Source: CAYNST01 sp964434105 (GTDB taxonomy: Bacteria > Pseudomonadota > Gammaproteobacteria > Pseudomonadales > Cellvibrionaceae). From it: a stretch of 64,000 bases of DNA. The notes beneath the pieces were generated by a model. It worked only from the letters and a program-made list of their open reading frames with translations. It had not been told where the DNA came from and ran no database searches. Both the position numbers and the translations under genes were made by a program. The stretch lies in assembly GCA_964434105.1 (NCBI GenBank), contig CAYSTJ010000006.1, positions 40,043 through 104,042 on the forward strand, in the 5' to 3' direction. This document shows, piece after piece, positions 1-9,767 of the stretch (positions are counted from its first letter, which is position 1; each line of letters starts with the position of its first letter).

Positions 1-2
1 AA

Positions 3-818
3 AATGGTGATTATTTCAACGCGCTGGGTGCTCTCGGTTTCGGTTTTATTGAGGTGGGTACGGTAACGCCACGTCCCCAGCCAGGAAACGACCCGCCGCG
101 CATGTTCCGTCTGGTGGAACACAATGCCATTATCAATCGCATGGGATTCAATAACAAAGGTGTAGACTACCTTGCAGAGAAGGTGAGCAAGCGACGCTAC
201 AAGGGCATTCTGGGAATTAATATTGGTAAAAACAAGACGACGCCCGAAAGCGATGCGCTGGCAGATTATCTGTACTGTATGGATGCGATATATGAATTGG
301 CGGACTACATAGCCATCAATGTGTCCTCACCGAATACACCAGGGCTGCGTGACCTGCAGTTTGGTGACAACCTTAAGCGTCTTCTGGCGGGCTTGAAGGA
401 CAGGCAGAAAGCACTGCATGAAGCTTCCGGTAAATACGTTCCACTGGTCGTAAAGATTGCCCCGGACATTACTGACGAAGAAGTGTACCAGATTGGTGAC
501 TGCCTGCTTGAGACCGAAATGGACGGTGTCATTGCCACCAACACGACCGTGAGTCGGGACGGTGTGCAACATTCGGCGCTGGCAAAGGAAGCCGGTGGTT
601 TAAGCGGACAGCCTCTGCAGTCGAGATCGACGCAGGTTGTGCGGGTGCTGGCAAGGCGGCTCAACCGGGAGTTGCCCATTATTGGTGTGGGCGGCATTAT
701 GGGCGGCGCCGATGTCAAGGCAAAAATTACGGCGGGTGCCAGTCTGGTGCAGTTATACAGCGGTTTTATCTATCGCGGGCCGGCATTGGTTCGTGAGTCA
801 ATCAAGGCGTTTAAGTAA
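3..818 (+). CDS. pyrD: Dihydroorotate dehydrogenase (quinone), 5' end missing
   Basis: Class 2 dihydroorotate dehydrogenase, the membrane-associated FMN enzyme that oxidises dihydroorotate to orotate with quinone in pyrimidine synthesis. The frame is open from the first bases of the window, so the start and roughly the first 65-80 residues lie upstream. The visible part begins at NGDYFNALGALGFGF and runs through EVGTVTPRPQPGN, the NRMGFNNKG segment, the INVSSPNTPGLR active-site loop, the VVKIAPD strand, ATNTTVSR, and the phosphate-binding GVGGIMGGADV and LYSGFIYRGP motifs. All of these are diagnostic of PyrD. An internal ATG at 54 is not the true start because homology continues upstream of it. 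A terminator-like hairpin follows, then rmf on the opposite strand. Confidence 0.95.
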   Translation, partial: NGDYFNALGALGFGFIEVGTVTPRPQPGNDPPRMFRLVEHNAIINRMGFNNKGVDYLAEKVSKRRYKGILGINIGKNKTTPESDALADYLYCMDAIYELADYIAINVSSPNTPGLRDLQFGDNLKRLLAGLKDRQKALHEASGKYVPLVVKIAPDITDEEVYQIGDCLLETEMDGVIATNTTVSRDGVQHSALAKEAGGLSGQPLQSRSTQVVRVLARRLNRELPIIGVGGIMGGADVKAKITAGASLVQLYSGFIYRGPALVRESIKAFK

Positions 819-833
819 ATAAACGCCCTGATT

Positions 834-865
834 GGTAAGATCCGTTAGGATCTGATTACCGTTTT
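834..865 (+). terminator. Likely rho-independent terminator after pyrD
   Basis: A stem formed by GGTAAGATCC and GGATC..TTACC, with a short GTTA loop and a small bulge, is followed by GTTTT. It lies 16 bases past the pyrD stop. The T-run is short, so strength is uncertain. A second inverted repeat (CTGGCAG / CTGCCAG, 882-911) lies between pyrD and rmf and may serve convergent transcription. Confidence 0.5.
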
Positions 866-933
866 CACGGTTGGGTCACGCTGGCAGGCGCGCAGAAACC
901 GCCACTGCCAGGGTTCTTTACGGAATGCCTATC

Positions 934-1137
934 TCACCGGTTACTGAGTTTTTGTGCGCGTGCCAGATTATTCAGGCCACTCCAGTGATCCTCCCTGCCT
1001 TCGCGCCAACCACTTAACCAGGTCTGTCTCGATGTTTCAGCGGCATAGGGACAATGGCTCCAGGAGCGGCCATGCATGGCGGCCTGGTAGCCTTTGTTAA
1101 ATGCTCTTTCAACCTGGCTGCGTTTTTGGCTTCTCAT
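934..1137 (-). CDS. rmf: Ribosome modulation factor
   Basis: A 67-residue basic protein matching ribosome modulation factor, which dimerises 70S ribosomes into inactive 100S particles in stationary phase or stress. The N-terminal RSQKRSQVERAFNKGYQAA, the central GRS..CPY and the WLSGWREGREDHW segment correspond closely to the E. coli family pattern (KRQKRDRLERA..GYQAG, GRS...CPY, WLGGWREA). The C-terminal tail of about a dozen residues is longer than in E. coli (55 aa). It is a single gene convergent with pyrD and divergent from rlmKL. The 289-bp gap to rlmKL would hold both promoters, but I could not pick convincing -35/-10 boxes in it. Confidence 0.93.
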   Translation of the reverse strand: MRSQKRSQVERAFNKGYQAAMHGRSWSHCPYAAETSRQTWLSGWREGREDHWSGLNNLARAQKLSNR

Positions 1138-1426
1138 ATCTCTGGATACCTCTCTTATGAATGAACGGTTTTTGACAAACTGGTTTTCAATGACTGAGGT
1201 GCGGTGGAACTAACGGCTGCCATACCGGGACACCCGATTTTCGATGGTCGGTCCTGGAAGAAGTGGCCACCGAAGACGACTCCAGGTGTTGTGTGCGCTG
1301 GTCATGCTGCGGGCGACGGGTGAGTCCGTCGCAGATCATTAAAGCAAAGGTAACGACCGATGTGAACGAATTAATACTTCTAGCGTTCAGGTTACATATC
1401 ACCAAAATATCTTAAGATAAATCGTT

Positions 1427-3589
1427 ATGAATTTATATTTTGTATCATGCCCCAAGGGGCTGGAACCGGTTTTAAAGCAGGAGCTGGAATCACTGGGTGT
1501 CGACCAGGTTACCCTCAAGGTTGCCGGTGTTCAGGTAGAAGCAGGGGCCGAGCAGGTATACCGGATCTGCCTATGGTCTCGAGTGGCTAACCGGGTGCTG
1601 TGGCAGCTAAATGATGCCGACACGGCATTTATCGATAGCCGGGATGATTTGTACAGGACGGTCAACCATGTTGAATGGGAAAACCTTTTTTCGTCGTCCC
1701 AGACTTTTACCGTGGATTTCAACGGCACCAATAACGCGATTAATCACTCCCAGTTTGGCGCAATGTGCGTCAAGGATGCTATCGTGGACCGGTTCCAGAT
1801 GCAGGGCCACGCCAGACCGAGTGTGGACCGCGCTGCACCGGACATCCGCATCAATGCCCATCTGGCGAGGAACCGGCTGGCGATATCGCTGGATCTGTCG
1901 GGAGACAGTCTTCACCGACGGGGGTATCGGACAAGCAAAGGCCTGGCTCCGTTAAAGGAGAATCTGGCTGCGGCCATGCTTCTGCGGGCGGACTGGCCAG
2001 CCCTGGCTGCACGTGGCGCACCGCTTGTAGACCCGATGTGCGGGTCCGCAACCTTGCTTGTCGAAGCCATCTGGATGGGCGCAGATGTGGCGCCGGGGTT
2101 GTTGCGATCCAATTATGGATTCCGGCACTGGCGGGGTCACGACGCGACGTTGTGGGAAAGTCTGTTGGATGAAGCCCGTGAACGGAAAAGAGCCGGCCTG
2201 GAAAAATTCGATTGCGTTGTTATCGGGATGGACAGAAACCCGGCCATGATAACCGCCGCGCGCCAGAATCTGGAAGCCGCCGGGTTGACGGGGCGGGCAA
2301 TGCTGGAGTGCCGCGATATTGATCAGTTCGCTCTGCCGCAAACCGTTGCGGACAAGCAGGGCCTGCTGATCTGCAATCCGCCCTACGGTGAACGTCTGGG
2401 TGACATTGAAGCGCTGAGAAGTGTCTATCAGCGGCTGGCACAGGTCGTCAAGGCACAGTGTACCGGGTGGCATTTCGCCGTTTTGACCGGCAACAGCGAG
2501 CTGGCACAGGAGATGCGCCTGCGGGCAGACAAAAAGTACCGCTTATACAATGGTGCTATCGAAAGTCAGCTATTGCTCTATCAGATACTCAGCTCCGAAG
2601 ACGCCAGGTTGCGTGATGATAGCGTGACCGAGGACACCTTGTCGGAAGGCGCGACCATGGTGCTAAACCGGCTGCGCAAAAATCAAAGAAAGCTTCGCAG
2701 TTGGCTCAAACGCACAGGAACCGAGTGTTACAGGCTGTATGACGCCGATCTGCCGGAGTATGCAGCCGCCATCGATATATACGCGGGTCAGGTACATATC
2801 CAGGAGTACGCGCCACCGAAGACAATCGAGCCGCACAAAGCGCGCAAGCGATGGCGTGAACTCCTGCAGGCGGTTTCGGTGGCACAGGAAACGCCGATGC
2901 CCGCTATGGCGCAAAAGGTTCGTAAGCAGAACCGGGGTGCCGAGCAGTACGAGCGCATCGCGCCGGAAAACAGCCCGGATCAGTCTTTTCAGGTGCGGGA
3001 GGGCAGGGCGCGCTTCTGGGTCGATCTGCATCAGTATCTGGATACTGGCCTGTTTCTCGATCACCGGTTACTGCGTTTAAGAATCGCCAGTGAAATTCAG
3101 GGCAAAAGCTTTTTGAACCTGTTTTGTTATACTGCAACGGCGTCCGTTCACGCGGCCCTTGGGGGGGCCGCTCGTAGCGTAAGTGTCGACATGTCGCGCA
3201 CCTATATCAGCTGGGCAGAGCGAAACTTTGCATTGAATAATATCAGTATCTACCGCCACCAGCTGGTGCAGGCGGATTGTCTGAAATGGTTAAGGGAATG
3301 TCGGGAAGGGTTCGATATGATAATGCTTGATCCGCCCAGTTTCTCGAATTCCAAGCGAATGGAAGACGTGCTTGACATTCAGCGTGACCACGCAGGTCTG
3401 GTGGTGCGTTGCATGGAGTTGCTGAATCCCGGCGGCAAGCTGTATTTTTCGAATAATCTGCGCAATTTCAAGTTGGATCAGGCCGCCCTGTCGTCGTACC
3501 GGATAACAGATATTACCCGACAGACGATTGATGAGGATTTTATCCGCAATCCCAAAATTCACCACTGTTTTATGATTGAGCACCAGTAA
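1427..3589 (+). CDS. rlmL: Bifunctional 23S rRNA methyltransferase RlmKL
   Basis: A fused enzyme that makes m2G2445 (RlmL half) and m7G2069 (RlmK half) in 23S rRNA during 50S assembly. The N-terminal THUMP/RlmL part carries the DPMCGSATLLVEA SAM-binding motif and the catalytic NPPYGER motif beginning at about residue 317. The C-terminal RlmK part has FLDHR, LNLFCYTA and DPPSFSNS (from D635). The length of 720 residues is normal for the gammaproteobacterial fusion. The stop codon overlaps the uvrB start by one base (TAATG), so the two genes are probably translationally coupled. Confidence 0.96.
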   Translation: MNLYFVSCPKGLEPVLKQELESLGVDQVTLKVAGVQVEAGAEQVYRICLWSRVANRVLWQLNDADTAFIDSRDDLYRTVNHVEWENLFSSSQTFTVDFNGTNNAINHSQFGAMCVKDAIVDRFQMQGHARPSVDRAAPDIRINAHLARNRLAISLDLSGDSLHRRGYRTSKGLAPLKENLAAAMLLRADWPALAARGAPLVDPMCGSATLLVEAIWMGADVAPGLLRSNYGFRHWRGHDATLWESLLDEARERKRAGLEKFDCVVIGMDRNPAMITAARQNLEAAGLTGRAMLECRDIDQFALPQTVADKQGLLICNPPYGERLGDIEALRSVYQRLAQVVKAQCTGWHFAVLTGNSELAQEMRLRADKKYRLYNGAIESQLLLYQILSSEDARLRDDSVTEDTLSEGATMVLNRLRKNQRKLRSWLKRTGTECYRLYDADLPEYAAAIDIYAGQVHIQEYAPPKTIEPHKARKRWRELLQAVSVAQETPMPAMAQKVRKQNRGAEQYERIAPENSPDQSFQVREGRARFWVDLHQYLDTGLFLDHRLLRLRIASEIQGKSFLNLFCYTATASVHAALGGAARSVSVDMSRTYISWAERNFALNNISIYRHQLVQADCLKWLRECREGFDMIMLDPPSFSNSKRMEDVLDIQRDHAGLVVRCMELLNPGGKLYFSNNLRNFKLDQAALSSYRITDITRQTIDEDFIRNPKIHHCFMIEHQ

Positions 3590-5601
3590 TGAAACGCGTA
3601 TTTAAGGTCAACAGCCAATATCAGCCGGCCGGTGATCAACCGGCAGCGATTGCGGCGCTGACAGAGGGAATCGAGTCGGGACTGGCCCACCAGACGCTGC
3701 TCGGTGTCACCGGGTCCGGCAAGACGTTTACCATGGCCAACGTGATCGCCAACGTTCAGAGGCCGACCATGGTAATGGCACACAACAAAACGCTGGCGGC
3801 GCAACTCTACGGCGAATTCAAGGAGTTTTTTCCAAACAACGCGGTTGAATATTTTGTCTCCTACTATGATTACTATCAGCCAGAAGCCTATGTGCCGTCG
3901 TCCGATACTTTTATCGAAAAGGATTCATCAGTCAACGAGCATATCGAACAAATGCGGCTATCGGCTACCAAGGCGCTCCTGGAAAGACGGGACGCGATAG
4001 TCGTCGCCACCGTATCTGCGATTTACGGCCTGGGCGACCCTGATGCCTACCTGAAAATGGTGCTGCACCTGGTGCGCGGTGACCGGATCGACCAGCGCCT
4101 GATCCTCCGTCGTCTGGCGGAAATGCAGTACCAGCGTAACGATACCGATTTTCATCGTGCCAGTTATCGAGTGCGTGGCGATGTTATTGATATTTTCCCT
4201 GCGGATGCCGAAGACCAGGCTCTGCGGATACAGCTGTTTGATGACGAAATTGAAGAGTTGTCGATATTTGATCCGTTGACCGGAGAAATGCTCAGTCGGC
4301 AGCCCCGTTTTACGATTTATCCAAAGAGCCATTATGTCACGCCCAGAGAACGCATTCTGGAGGCCATTGAACAGATTAAAACGGAAGCGGTGGATCGGGT
4401 ACAGTTTTTTCGTGATAACGATAAGCTGGTGGAGGCTCAGCGTCTGGAGCAGCGGGTTAAATACGATGTCGAGATGATGCGGGAACTCGGTTATTGCACT
4501 GGCGTGGAAAACTATTCCCGTTATCTGTCAGGCCGAAAACCTGGCGATCCACCACCGACACTTTTCGATTATTTGCCGTCGGATGCCCTGCTGATTATCG
4601 ACGAATCGCATGTGACCATTCCGCAGATAGGGGGCATGTACAAGGGTGACCGTTCCCGCAAGGAGACCCTGGTGGAATATGGCTTTCGACTGCCGTCCGC
4701 CCTGGACAACCGGCCGATGCGTTTTGATGAGTGGGAGCGGCTCGCGCCGCAGATGATTTTTGTGTCGGCAACACCCGCGGTGTATGAAGCCGAGCACGCC
4801 GGACAGGTGGTGGAACAGCTGGTGCGGCCTACCGGGCTGGTTGATCCCCTGGTAGAAATTCGTCCCGCCACTACCCAGGTTGACGACTGCATGTCCGAAA
4901 TTCGTGCAGCAACGGCCGCAGGTGACCGGATTCTGATTACGGTATTGACAAAGCGTATGGCCGAAGATCTGACCGAATACCTGATGGAGCATGGCGTACG
5001 TGTACGCTACCTGCATTCGGATATCGACACGGTGGAACGGGTGGAGATCATTCGGGATCTGCGGATGGGCGAGTTCGATGTTCTGGTTGGAATTAACCTG
5101 TTACGGGAAGGTCTCGATATGCCGGAAGTAGCGTTGGTCGCAATCTTCGACGCCGATAAAGAAGGGTTTTTGCGGTCGGATCGCTCGCTGATTCAAACCA
5201 TTGGTCGGGCTGCACGCAACGTCAATGGTCGGGCGATCCTGTATGCCGATCGAATCACGGGTTCCATGCAGCGCGCCATCGATGAAACCAATCGTCGGCG
5301 CGAAACCCAGATTGCACACAACCTGGCACATGGCATTACGCCCGTCGGTATCCGCAAAAGTGTGGCGGATATCATGGAAGGTGCTCGTGTGCCTGGCACC
5401 AAGGTCGGTAAAAAGCGCAAGGTGGCGGAACCGGCCGCTGAATATTTGCAGTCGCTTGATACCCATCAGGATGTATGGGGGCAGATAAAGCAACTTGAGA
5501 AGGCGATGTACGACGCAGCCCGGAACCTCGAGTTCGAAAAAGCTGCACAGATCCGGGATGCTATCAAAGTGTTGAAAGAGCGTATGCAGACACCCTTTTA
5601 A
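3589..5601 (+). CDS. uvrB: UvrABC excinuclease subunit B
   Basis: DNA damage-verification helicase of nucleotide excision repair. UvrA loads it and UvrC then incises. Walker A GVTGSGKT sits at residues 39-46, exactly where it is in E. coli. The beta-hairpin region (YYDYYQPEAY), the DESH Walker B box, helicase motifs (GINLLREGLDMPE, QTIGRAARN) and a C-terminal UVR motif (EKAMYDAARNLEFEKAAQIRD), which contacts UvrC, are all present. Length 670 aa matches the family. It overlaps the rlmKL stop by one base. No LexA-type operator is visible near its start, which lies inside the rlmKL coding region. Confidence 0.97.
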   Translation: MKRVFKVNSQYQPAGDQPAAIAALTEGIESGLAHQTLLGVTGSGKTFTMANVIANVQRPTMVMAHNKTLAAQLYGEFKEFFPNNAVEYFVSYYDYYQPEAYVPSSDTFIEKDSSVNEHIEQMRLSATKALLERRDAIVVATVSAIYGLGDPDAYLKMVLHLVRGDRIDQRLILRRLAEMQYQRNDTDFHRASYRVRGDVIDIFPADAEDQALRIQLFDDEIEELSIFDPLTGEMLSRQPRFTIYPKSHYVTPRERILEAIEQIKTEAVDRVQFFRDNDKLVEAQRLEQRVKYDVEMMRELGYCTGVENYSRYLSGRKPGDPPPTLFDYLPSDALLIIDESHVTIPQIGGMYKGDRSRKETLVEYGFRLPSALDNRPMRFDEWERLAPQMIFVSATPAVYEAEHAGQVVEQLVRPTGLVDPLVEIRPATTQVDDCMSEIRAATAAGDRILITVLTKRMAEDLTEYLMEHGVRVRYLHSDIDTVERVEIIRDLRMGEFDVLVGINLLREGLDMPEVALVAIFDADKEGFLRSDRSLIQTIGRAARNVNGRAILYADRITGSMQRAIDETNRRRETQIAHNLAHGITPVGIRKSVADIMEGARVPGTKVGKKRKVAEPAAEYLQSLDTHQDVWGQIKQLEKAMYDAARNLEFEKAAQIRDAIKVLKERMQTPF

Positions 5602-5672
5602 GAACGGAATATGGCCTGCTTTCCCGTCTTGCCCACTCACGGTCCTGCACCGACAATTATCAGGTAATCCGC

Positions 5673-7487
5673 TTGCGCCCCAGCTCTTACAATACTGACC
5701 CGAATGCCACGCCCCGCCCAGGCGTGATTCTGGAACTCCTTCCTTACCTCGCTGAATTTCGAGGCCGGGTGGCACTCGCATTTCTATTTCTGATCGGTGC
5801 CAAGCTTGCAAGCGTAGCCATGCCGTGGCTATTGAAGTTGATCGTTGATGATCTGGAAGCAGGCGGGGGCCTAACAGCGGTTATTCCGCTGGCATTATTG
5901 CTGGGATATGGGGTGATGCGCTTCTTTTCGGTTTTCCTTGGGGAGATGCGGGACGCGGTGTTTGCCCGGGTAACCGAGCGAGCCATGCGTCGGGTGGGGT
6001 TGAAAATATTCCGGCATCTTCATCATCTTGACCTGGATTTTCATCTGTCGAGGAAAACCGGCGGCTTGTCACGCGACATAGAGCGGGGCACGTCCGGTAT
6101 CAGCTTCCTGCTGCGGTTTCTGGTGTTCAATATCATTCCGACGCTGTTCGAAATTGGTCTGGTTACCGTGATACTGGTCAGCCAGTTTTCGGTAGGTTAT
6201 GCGTTCGGTATTCTGATCTCGGTAACCGCGTATATCGGTTTTTCTGTTGTCGTCACGGAATGGCGCAATAAATATGTACGGGAAGCCAATGAGCGGGACA
6301 GTCAATCCAGTACCCGCGCGATCGACAGTCTTCTAAATTTCGAGACGGTAAAATACTTTAACAATGAGCAGCATGAAATTAACGAATATGACCGTAACCT
6401 GTCCGCCTGGGAGCAGTCCAGAATCAAAACGCGGTTATCGTTATCCGCGTTGAATTCGGGTCAGGCTTTTATAATCGCTGCAGCGGTGACGGTTATGCTG
6501 ATTATGGCCGCGCAGGGGGTTGTGGCGGGAAGCCTGACGCTGGGCGATTTTGTAATGATTAACGCGTATACCATTCAGCTGTTCATTCCTTTGAATTTTT
6601 TGGGGTTCGTCTATCGCGAGATCCGGCAGGCGCTGATTAATATCGAAAAGATGTTTGAGTTGTTGAAGGTGGAGCCGGGAATAAAGGACCTGCCGAACGC
6701 CGTACCGCTCGAACTGACTTCCGGGGCGGATATTGTCATCGAGTTCGACCGGGTCTCATTTGGTTATACTGCCGATCGTCCCATTCTTCATGACGTCAGT
6801 TTTACCATTCGGCCCGGCCAGAAAACGGCGATTGTCGGTGCCAGCGGTGCCGGCAAGTCAACCATCGCCCGCCTGCTTTTTCGGTTTTACGACGTGACTG
6901 CCGGCCGGATACTGATAAATGGTGAAGATATTCGCCACTTTACGCAGGACAGTGTTCGCCGGCTAATGGGGGTGGTACCACAGGATACCGTCCTGTTTAA
7001 TGAAACCATACAATACAATATTGCCTACGGCCGACCCGGCGCGACGTTGGAACAGGTGCGCGATGCGGCCCGGCGGGCGCATCTGACTGCCTTTATCGAC
7101 GGCTTGACAGATGGCTGGCACACCCGGGTCGGCGAGCGGGGGCTGAAAGTATCGGGCGGCGAGAAACAGCGAATCGCTATCGCGCGCGTCCTTCTGAAAA
7201 ACCCGCCTTTACTGGTGTTTGATGAAGCAACTTCATCGCTGGACATGAATTCCGAGAAAATGATTACGGATGCGTTGGACGAAGTCGCGCAATCCCATAC
7301 TACGTTGATTATTGCACACCGGTTGTCGACGGTCATGAACGCACACAATATTCTGGTGCTGGAACAGGGCCGTGTGGCCGAACAGGGAACACATGACGGC
7401 CTGCTGGTGAGGCAGGGGTATTACTGGCAATTGTGGGAGGCTCAAAGAACCGAACAGGGGGCCGTTAACGCGAACGAAAATGCCTGA
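5673..7487 (+). CDS. Atm1/HMT1-type ABC exporter (permease-ATPase half-transporter)
   Basis: Full ABC half-transporter with the membrane domain first (about residues 25-330, several hydrophobic helices) and the ATPase domain second. Walker A GASGAGKST is at 389-397, the signature is SGGEKQR, Walker B is LLVFDEATSSLD, and the H-loop is IIAHRLSTV. The TDP architecture and the NFETVKYFNNE segment match the Atm1/HMT1 group, which exports glutathione-type or sulfur compounds and has been linked to metal detoxification and Fe-S maturation. The substrate here is not known. The start used is TTG at 5673; no better in-frame ATG precedes the conserved region. The 3' end overlaps the convergent phosphatase gene by 23 bp. 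Confidence 0.85.
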   Translation: MRPSSYNTDPNATPRPGVILELLPYLAEFRGRVALAFLFLIGAKLASVAMPWLLKLIVDDLEAGGGLTAVIPLALLLGYGVMRFFSVFLGEMRDAVFARVTERAMRRVGLKIFRHLHHLDLDFHLSRKTGGLSRDIERGTSGISFLLRFLVFNIIPTLFEIGLVTVILVSQFSVGYAFGILISVTAYIGFSVVVTEWRNKYVREANERDSQSSTRAIDSLLNFETVKYFNNEQHEINEYDRNLSAWEQSRIKTRLSLSALNSGQAFIIAAAVTVMLIMAAQGVVAGSLTLGDFVMINAYTIQLFIPLNFLGFVYREIRQALINIEKMFELLKVEPGIKDLPNAVPLELTSGADIVIEFDRVSFGYTADRPILHDVSFTIRPGQKTAIVGASGAGKSTIARLLFRFYDVTAGRILINGEDIRHFTQDSVRRLMGVVPQDTVLFNETIQYNIAYGRPGATLEQVRDAARRAHLTAFIDGLTDGWHTRVGERGLKVSGGEKQRIAIARVLLKNPPLLVFDEATSSLDMNSEKMITDALDEVAQSHTTLIIAHRLSTVMNAHNILVLEQGRVAEQGTHDGLLVRQGYYWQLWEAQRTEQGAVNANENA

Positions 7488-8268
7488 GCAGCCGATGGCC
7501 GTATTCCACTGCGGCATTGATCCATCCCGTCGGCTGTTCCAGCAGAATAATTGAGATGTTGTCCCGGCCACCATTTGCGAGGGCTGTTTCTACCAGCTCG
7601 GTGACGGCGTCCTGCAGGCGCTCATGTTTTTCGATGATGCGACCGATGCGCTCATCCGTAACAGCATCGGTAAGACCGTCGCTGCACAGGAGTATCCGTT
7701 CGTTGGGGGACCATTCGCGTTCCAGCGTGTCCACGACGACTTCCTCCAATTCCAGCGATCCCAGGCATTGCGTAATGATATTGCGTTCGGGATGGGTTGA
7801 CAGGTCTTTGGCTTCGATAAGTCCCGACTGATAAAGCATCTGCACATAGGAGTGATCAGTCGTTAACTGGGCGATGGAGCCGCCGCTGCGGTCTTTGTGC
7901 CATAGATAGGCACGGCTGTCGCCGACCCAGGCAATCTGGTAACGGGAGCCGAGACTCTTTAGCGCAACCACCGTGGAGCCCATACCGTGTTTGCCAATGC
8001 CTTTTGCTGAAGCGTCGAGAATGCTTCGATGAGCCAGGCGGATAGCGCTATTGATGGAATAGCCGCGGCGCACGGCACTGTATATGGTCTCAACAGCGAT
8101 TTCACTGGCGATTTCGCCCGCTTCATGCCCGCCCATACCATCGGCAATAAGCCAAAGTCCGAGAATGCCGTCACTGAGCAACGCATCTTCATTGTTTTTG
8201 CGATGCAGGCCAATATCGGTGGCAGATGAGTGTTTGCTGAACTGCATAGCTGAAATTAGGCTCCGCAT
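7465..8268 (-). CDS. PP2C-family protein serine/threonine phosphatase (PppA/Stp-like)
   Basis: Metal-dependent phosphatase of the bacterial PP2C type. Visible metal and catalytic motifs are TDIGLHRKNNEDA, LIADGMGGHEAGE, WVGDSRAYLW, LTTDHS, LCSDGLTDAV and GGRDNISI, so all acidic metal ligands appear intact. An alternative start seven codons in (MQFSKHSSATDIG) is as plausible as the longer one. It is divergent from a twin-FHA protein 238 bp away. That is the usual partnership of Thr-phosphorylation modules such as the PpkA/PppA/Fha system controlling type VI secretion, but no kinase gene lies nearby. Its role in T6SS control is therefore inference only. Confidence 0.88.
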   Translation of the reverse strand: MRSLISAMQFSKHSSATDIGLHRKNNEDALLSDGILGLWLIADGMGGHEAGEIASEIAVETIYSAVRRGYSINSAIRLAHRSILDASAKGIGKHGMGSTVVALKSLGSRYQIAWVGDSRAYLWHKDRSGGSIAQLTTDHSYVQMLYQSGLIEAKDLSTHPERNIITQCLGSLELEEVVVDTLEREWSPNERILLCSDGLTDAVTDERIGRIIEKHERLQDAVTELVETALANGGRDNISIILLEQPTGWINAAVEYGHRLLRHFRSR

Positions 8269-8506
8269 AGGGCTGGTTGGTACATTCTAGACAATCACCA
8301 CCCGTTTGTGGTCAGTAATTGCGTGGCGACATCCGGGTTGGTCTGCGCAAAGTGATTCTGCCCGGAGCGGTCAGCCTGAAACACCAAATCGGGCCAGCGG
8401 CATCCATCGTGCCAACCAAACGCCGAATATCGGTAATAGTCGCTTGATCTCAATTAACCAACTCGGCGAAAATCGCGTCTCTTTGCCATAGGGAGTTGCA
8501 GAATTC

Positions 8507-9385
8507 ATGCTGCAGATCAGTTTTACGAGTTCACAAAGGCCGCCAGTATGGCTTGTTAAAAGTCGTTATACCATTGGCCGTGAAAAAGGCAGTGACATCT
8601 GGCTTGGTGACCCGGCAGTGGCGGCCATGCACGCGGAGCTGTTGGTGGAAGGCGAACGGGTCCGCCTGCTTCCGCATCCGCCGAACACGGTATCTGTTAA
8701 TGGGGAACCGGTAACAGATGCCGTTATTCTGGCTCACGGGAGCCGGGTCCTGCTGGGTGAGACTGAATTTACAGTGACGGACTCGCATCAGGCCAGTCAG
8801 GTAACCAAAGGCGAGGGGTCGGGCGATGCGATGCTGAATGGCTGGTACCTGCAGGGAAAAACGACGGCTTTGTCCAACAGGCAATATCCTGTCAAAGGTG
8901 ACATGGTACTCGGACGCGCCCGTGACTGTGATATAAGCCTTGCTGTGGCCCATTTATCACGGCAACACGCCCGTATTAGCGTGCGCGAAACCTGCCTGGA
9001 AGTTGAAGACCTGGATTCTGTTAACGGTACATTCCTGAACCGCCAGCAAATCAAGAAGGCTACAGCGCACCTGGGCGATGAATTGCGGTTCGATACCCTG
9101 TGTTTCAGAGTGTCGCACCGGTATGAAAACGCGGGCAGGGAAGAGTTTACCAGTCTGCGGGTTGCACCTCGACCGCAGCCGGCGGTGTATGCCGGGGACA
9201 CACCGCCCGGCCCTGCCGCAGCGCCTGCCGCTGCGAAAAAAACACGCAAGGCCCGGCGAAAAATGCTGGATACAGCGAGCGCCGGCGTCGAAGCGGTACA
9301 GTCACGCTCCATTCTTCCTCTGCTTCTCGGCTTTATGCTGGTAGCCGCCCTGACCGGCACCGGAATGCTTTACCTTACCTCATGA
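8507..9385 (+). CDS. Twin FHA-domain, C-terminally membrane-anchored protein
   Basis: A 292-residue protein with two forkhead-associated (phosphothreonine-binding) modules. The first (about residues 20-90) is degenerate: it keeps YTIGREKGSDIWLGD but replaces the SR.H core with AAMHAEL. The second (about 125-205) is canonical, with LGRARDCDI, LSRQHARI and DSVNGTFLN. A basic Ala/Pro linker follows, then one hydrophobic helix near residues 270-290 close to the C-terminus, suggesting a tail anchor with FHA domains in the cytoplasm. It is divergently paired with the PP2C phosphatase, which suggests a phosphothreonine signalling pair. Partners are unknown. Confidence 0.8.
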   Translation: MLQISFTSSQRPPVWLVKSRYTIGREKGSDIWLGDPAVAAMHAELLVEGERVRLLPHPPNTVSVNGEPVTDAVILAHGSRVLLGETEFTVTDSHQASQVTKGEGSGDAMLNGWYLQGKTTALSNRQYPVKGDMVLGRARDCDISLAVAHLSRQHARISVRETCLEVEDLDSVNGTFLNRQQIKKATAHLGDELRFDTLCFRVSHRYENAGREEFTSLRVAPRPQPAVYAGDTPPGPAAAPAAAKKTRKARRKMLDTASAGVEAVQSRSILPLLLGFMLVAALTGTGMLYLTS

Positions 9386-9767
9386 CCGGATTCGGCAGTC
9401 GGGTGTCGTCGGCGCCAGTACGCCTGTTCATGGGTGTTTCGCCAGCGACAGGGACGCGCCGGCTGGAGATATCGTTAAAGAGTCGCTATTCGACGCGTGT
9501 CGTAACTGTTCAGATTGCGCCATATTTGTCCGGCGCAAAGGCGAAAAATGTGAGTTTATCCATGTCGATACGCCGCGCTTTCGGCGCTTCTCTCTCCGGG
9601 CCGCCTGGTCAGGCGTTCAAACCTGTTCCAGGCAGATTTGTGACCATGTTTTAACGCAGTATTTAAGGTGCAGGGGCAAATCGGGATGTGGGCTGAATCG
9701 TAACGCTAAAGATTGCCGCGGACCGGCCGACAACTGGACAATATCACCAGTTTTTGAGGTCCCACCC
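9386..9767 (+). other. Gene-poor stretch between FHA gene and DUF5610 gene
   Basis: A 90-codon frame (9382-9654) starts in an ATGA overlap with the FHA gene, but its product has no recognisable motif and a composition like random sequence. I do not call it. The last 100 bases probably hold the promoter and the GAGGT ribosome-binding site for the next gene. Confidence 0.4.

Noticed and set aside
9382..9654. 90-codon frame overlapping the FHA gene stop by ATGA
   Set aside because: No recognisable domain, random-looking composition, and no support besides the overlap.
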